NCBI GenBank assembly: GCA_020631735.1 | Contig: CM036160.1 | Coordinates: 111,706,680 to 111,770,679 of the forward strand | Source: Saccharum officinarum | Lineage: Eukaryota > Streptophyta > Magnoliopsida > Poales > Poaceae | Reading direction: 5' to 3' | Length of the DNA: 64,000 nt | Part shown: one piece after another, positions 61,012-64,000 of the stretch | Layout: each line of letters starts with the position of its first letter | Position numbering within the stretch: position 1 is the first letter of the stretch | The notes under the pieces: model-generated | Databases searched by the model: none | What the model was told of the DNA's origin: nothing | What the model saw: the letters and a program-made list of their open reading frames with translations, nothing else | Program-made: the position numbers and the translations under genes

Positions 61012-62203
61012 TGATGGGGACGTGATTCCCGATCTTCCGTCAGGTTTAAGATAACTATCGATTTGGTCAAAAGCGACATACCGATCCGGCTTCAGGTCAC
61101 AAAGACCCGAACCCTGCAACCTTAGCACCACGTCTCCTCTGGTTATCAACCGTGTCACAATCCGGTTGACCTCGCTACGAAGGCTAATCCCTGCTGCGAA
61201 TCAAAGAACACAAGCAAGAACAAGATAAAACGTAACTTAATTGAAGTGACAATTGCAGATATATGATTAAGCACTCGAAGTTGGGGTCTCGCAAACCGAT
61301 AACGATGACTGTTCAAAGACAGATTGATCTAAGGCAAAACCCAAACCCTAACATAGGTGGAGGCTAATGATTATAAAGCCTAAGGGGCATCTAATGACCT
61401 CTACTCACGTCGCTAAGAAGTCTCGACACATTACAAGGGCCAAACGGCCCAAAAGACGGTGACGCAGCGCCCTAACAGATTTTGAACGTCAACTTGTTTC
61501 GACGATTTCCGTTGACTCCAATGGAATTTGGGCCTCAAACCAAAGCCATTGGTTAGCTTATGAAATTATCTTTCCATCCATAAGCGGGTCATAAAAAACA
61601 GAGTCCAGTTGCATCCTGGGCGTCCATTTTACTACGGGCTGGTCCTGGAGCCCGAGATGGACTCGAACTTGATATGGATTGGGCCTCCAACTTGGCTTGG
61701 ACGCCCTTACTTGACTCCTAAGGTGGTGGCCAAGGAGGAGGGCGTCCTTGGACATCTCTTAGGTGTTCTCCATCTTCTTGGGTCGTGCTCCAACTTGGGC
61801 CTGGGTCCCAAATGTGAATAACAAGCCCGCGATGACGCTGTAGCACCCGACAGAAATAGCGGCAGAATGTCTCAATGATTTTGAGGCCTTGCCAATGTGA
61901 TATTGAAGTGGGACCAAATCTATTTGAAAGCTTACCAAATAATCTTTCCATCAAATTCTCATTGACCTCAATCGCACTTCGGATGGATGAGTTATGGGCT
62001 TCCCAATGAAGCACTATCGGGCTGCCGACGAACCGAAAGTTTAACTTTGATGGACTTGCACTTTGAGACACATTTGTATCTATATTCAAATAACGACATG
62101 TACATGTAGAACCAAGTGAATTGTACCAAAATTACTATGCAAATGCAGGAACGAGCGCACCTTATAATCAATGGTCGTATCCGATGGTGTCATGTCCTCA
62201 TCA
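61012..62203 (-). repeat. 5' LTR of the gag-only element
   Basis: 1192 bp; pairs with 41526-42695 but with many substitutions and small indels. Confidence 0.85.
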
Positions 62204-62208
62204 GAACA

Positions 62209-63075
62209 CCTCCAACTTCAATAGCTCCTTGAACTCTCTCCCCCTTCCATTTGTAACATGTACTACTATAGACATTTGATCCCTTGTGCTTAGGAACATG
62301 ACCAAACACCCTTGATTCCCTTGGTGCTTAGGAACACGACCAAACACCCTCGATCAGATATAGGGCACAGTTTCCTTAACAAGTATAAATTCTAAACCTC
62401 CGAGTGTTAAACCTTCAAAGCCAATACGTGACTATAACTTTACTGGTCGGTGGTAGAAACCTCGATATCATAGGATTGGCTCTAGATTGCAAAACTCTTT
62501 TGGGTTAAAGGTAAGTTAGAGCACACTAGAAAAAACCTCAAGTATGCATCTTACTAGAGTAGTTTATGGTTTTTCTGGTGGTAGTTTAAATTAAACCGTA
62601 TGATTTAAGTTTAGATTTAGGCACCTAATTCAAAACCCCCTCTATTGGGTGCTCACGGCCATGAGATATATCTTTAAACTATCGTACTTGTAGACTCCGT
62701 TGTGATGTTTGACTGTTGCACTAAGTTTGTGTTGGACTAATTAAAATGATGTAAACTTAACTGTTTTCCTAAGCAAGAACTTGTACGAGCTATCTGGTGT
62801 TCTCATTATCTCATATGCAATTGATCTAGATTCTGCACGTAGTGGATCGCATGGATACTGTGATTCTAGGGACGGCTAGATTAGTTGTATTAAATCGAGT
62901 GTGGTCAAAACATGTCCATCTACTTTACACATACAACTTTGGAGACGTGGACGGTACTTTCAGACGACCACACTGTCAAGCTTTGTGTTGATACTGGAGT
63001 ACTGGACATAGGGACATCAAACATTGATTTTCTTAGATGGGACATAGAGTGTTATAGGTATTTATTCAACTAATG
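62209..63075. other. Spacer with a short tandem duplication
   Basis: A 38-bp unit containing GTGCTTAGGAACA(T/C)GACCAAACACCC is present twice in tandem (about 62279-62354). No gene recognised in the rest. Confidence 0.5.
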
Positions 63076-63335
63076 GACACTAGTAGATGTCCAACATTTA
63101 TTGTGATTCTAGACATGTGAAGATTTTTGGACATTTGTCCTTTGTCGGATATTCTTATATACATTTTGGTATCAAATCATGAAGATTTCAGATATTTATT
63201 ATGACCAGGTTCCTAGTATTATTTCTGCATCGTTTAGATGACAAATACCGCAGGCCTCGCATGCCTATATATACTATCAGCTATCCACTGCTTTCCAAAT
63301 AGCACACCTTCAAGAAAGGCATCATACATGATGGT
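63076..63335 (+). promoter_or_regulatory. Orphan second copy of the cysteine-rich gene promoter
   Basis: Words such as GGACATTTGTCCTTTGTCGGAT, TTTTGGTATCAAATCATGAAG, GCATGCCTATATATACTATC, AGCTATCCAC and AAAGGCATCATACATGAT align in order with 34925-35155. The similarity stops at about 63333, exactly where the coding region would begin; beyond it lies unrelated GC-rich, repeat-bearing DNA. Confidence 0.7.
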
Positions 63336-64000
63336 TTTTCGAAACGGCAGTGCTAGCGCCATGTCCGAAACGGACACCTGCAGCTGCATTTCGTTTCCCG
63401 CACGCCTACACTCTGCCCTCGAGCCAGCACGCCCTTGCCGCGCCTGCGTTTCGCGCGCCCACACGGGGCCCGTGCTGCCCGGACGTCGCCCGCGCCGCTA
63501 GACCACGCGCGGGGACCGCTCGTGCCCCCTCCGCCGTTTGTGCCCGCTCGGCGGCGCCCCAATAGCTGCAGTTGGTGACTGCAGAAGGTGGGTCCCGTTG
63601 CAACATGTGTAACACCTGATATACTTTCGAAACGTTCAGATGCAGCGTTTGAAACATACGTCTCAAGGCAGATGAAACACTTGAAACATGCGTTTGAAAC
63701 ATTACACATGAAAAACACTTGAAAACCATTGCAAACATACGCAACATCTAGATAAAACACTTGCAACATATGTGTGAAAACATATGCAACATCCAGATAA
63801 CCACACTTGCAACATGCGTCTGAAAAAACAAATGAAACATTAAAAACAGAAGCTTACAACATACATGTACAACCATTGCAACATATGAAACATCCCGATT
63901 TAGTTTTGCAACATCCGCATGAAATACCTGTAACATACCTATGAAACATCTGGGCCCGACCAGCAACGGCCCAATCTCCTGCACGGCGGTCGGTAAGCGC
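63336..64000. repeat. GC-rich block followed by an array of GAAACA(C/T)...GCAACAT words
   Basis: 63340-63600 is GC-rich. From about 63620 to the window end, words of the form GAAACACTTG, TTGCAACAT and GAAACATNNG recur every ~20 bp. Such arrays occur in the terminal parts of some grass class II elements (I suspect Mutator-like), but only one end is visible. Confidence 0.45.

Larger units (their letters stand above)
41526..62203 (-). mobile_element. Ty3-type gag-only LTR retrotransposon, host of a three-level nest
   Basis: LTRs at 41526-42695 and 61012-62203 start TGATGG and end CTCATCA, with target duplication GAACA (41521-41525, 62204-62208). The primer-binding site (minus-strand TGGTATTCAGAGC) abuts the right LTR at about 60996-61008, and a GGGGGGA purine tract abuts the left LTR. 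After removing the nested units the element is about 5.1 kb and holds only a decayed gag region; there is no RT or integrase, so it was non-autonomous. The LTRs differ markedly (several percent plus indels), so it is the oldest layer. Confidence 0.85.

Overview
The window is nuclear DNA from a grass, most likely a panicoid of the sorghum/sugarcane/Miscanthus/maize group. The reasons are the dense nested Ty1/copia and Ty3-type retrotransposons, the many Stowaway-like and other grass MITEs, and three plant genes with spliced structures. There is no prokaryotic signal (no operons, CRISPR array or rRNA). I ran no database search; family names rest on motifs and structures read directly from the sequence.

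Layout. 1-1826: 5' part of a minus-strand short-LTR copia element running off the left edge. 2884-14798: a complete Sirevirus-type copia element (A) with 2271-bp LTRs and GGTGG target duplications; its coding region is decayed. 14804-17800: MITEs and Helitron-like 3' ends. 17990-20457: an intact 8-exon SR splicing-factor gene (SC35 type). 20458-24730: MITE-rich spacer. 24734-29067 (minus): a five-exon CCD8-like carotenoid cleavage dioxygenase gene that looks broken. It carries a LINE-like insertion in intron 2 and has a hAT element about 210 bp upstream of its start. 32886-34837: a solo Sirevirus LTR. 35156-35625: a two-exon gene for a small secreted cysteine-rich protein. 35787-38875: a 3.1-kb TG...CA unit with TACCT duplications, probably a solo LTR. 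41526-62203: a three-level nest. A Ty3-type gag-only element (TSD GAACA) holds a long solo-LTR-like unit (42746-58333, TSD GAGGA), which holds a very young Sirevirus (B, 45973-56981, TSD GGCGA). 63076-63335: a second copy of the cysteine-rich gene's promoter, with no coding region behind it.

The three host genes do not form a pathway: one acts in pre-mRNA splicing, one belongs to the strigolactone (carlactone) family, and one encodes a small secreted peptide. Most of the remaining DNA is transposon-derived. The points most worth following are (i) both Sireviruses have pol in the -1 frame relative to gag, with a TACTAAC box and a YAG|G site at the junction, which suggests a splice acceptor; (ii) a 4-bp GTAC insertion in the CCD8-like gene removes the fourth iron-binding histidine; (iii) the two-exon cysteine-rich gene has a paralogous orphan promoter; and (iv) element B has LTRs that differ by a single G.
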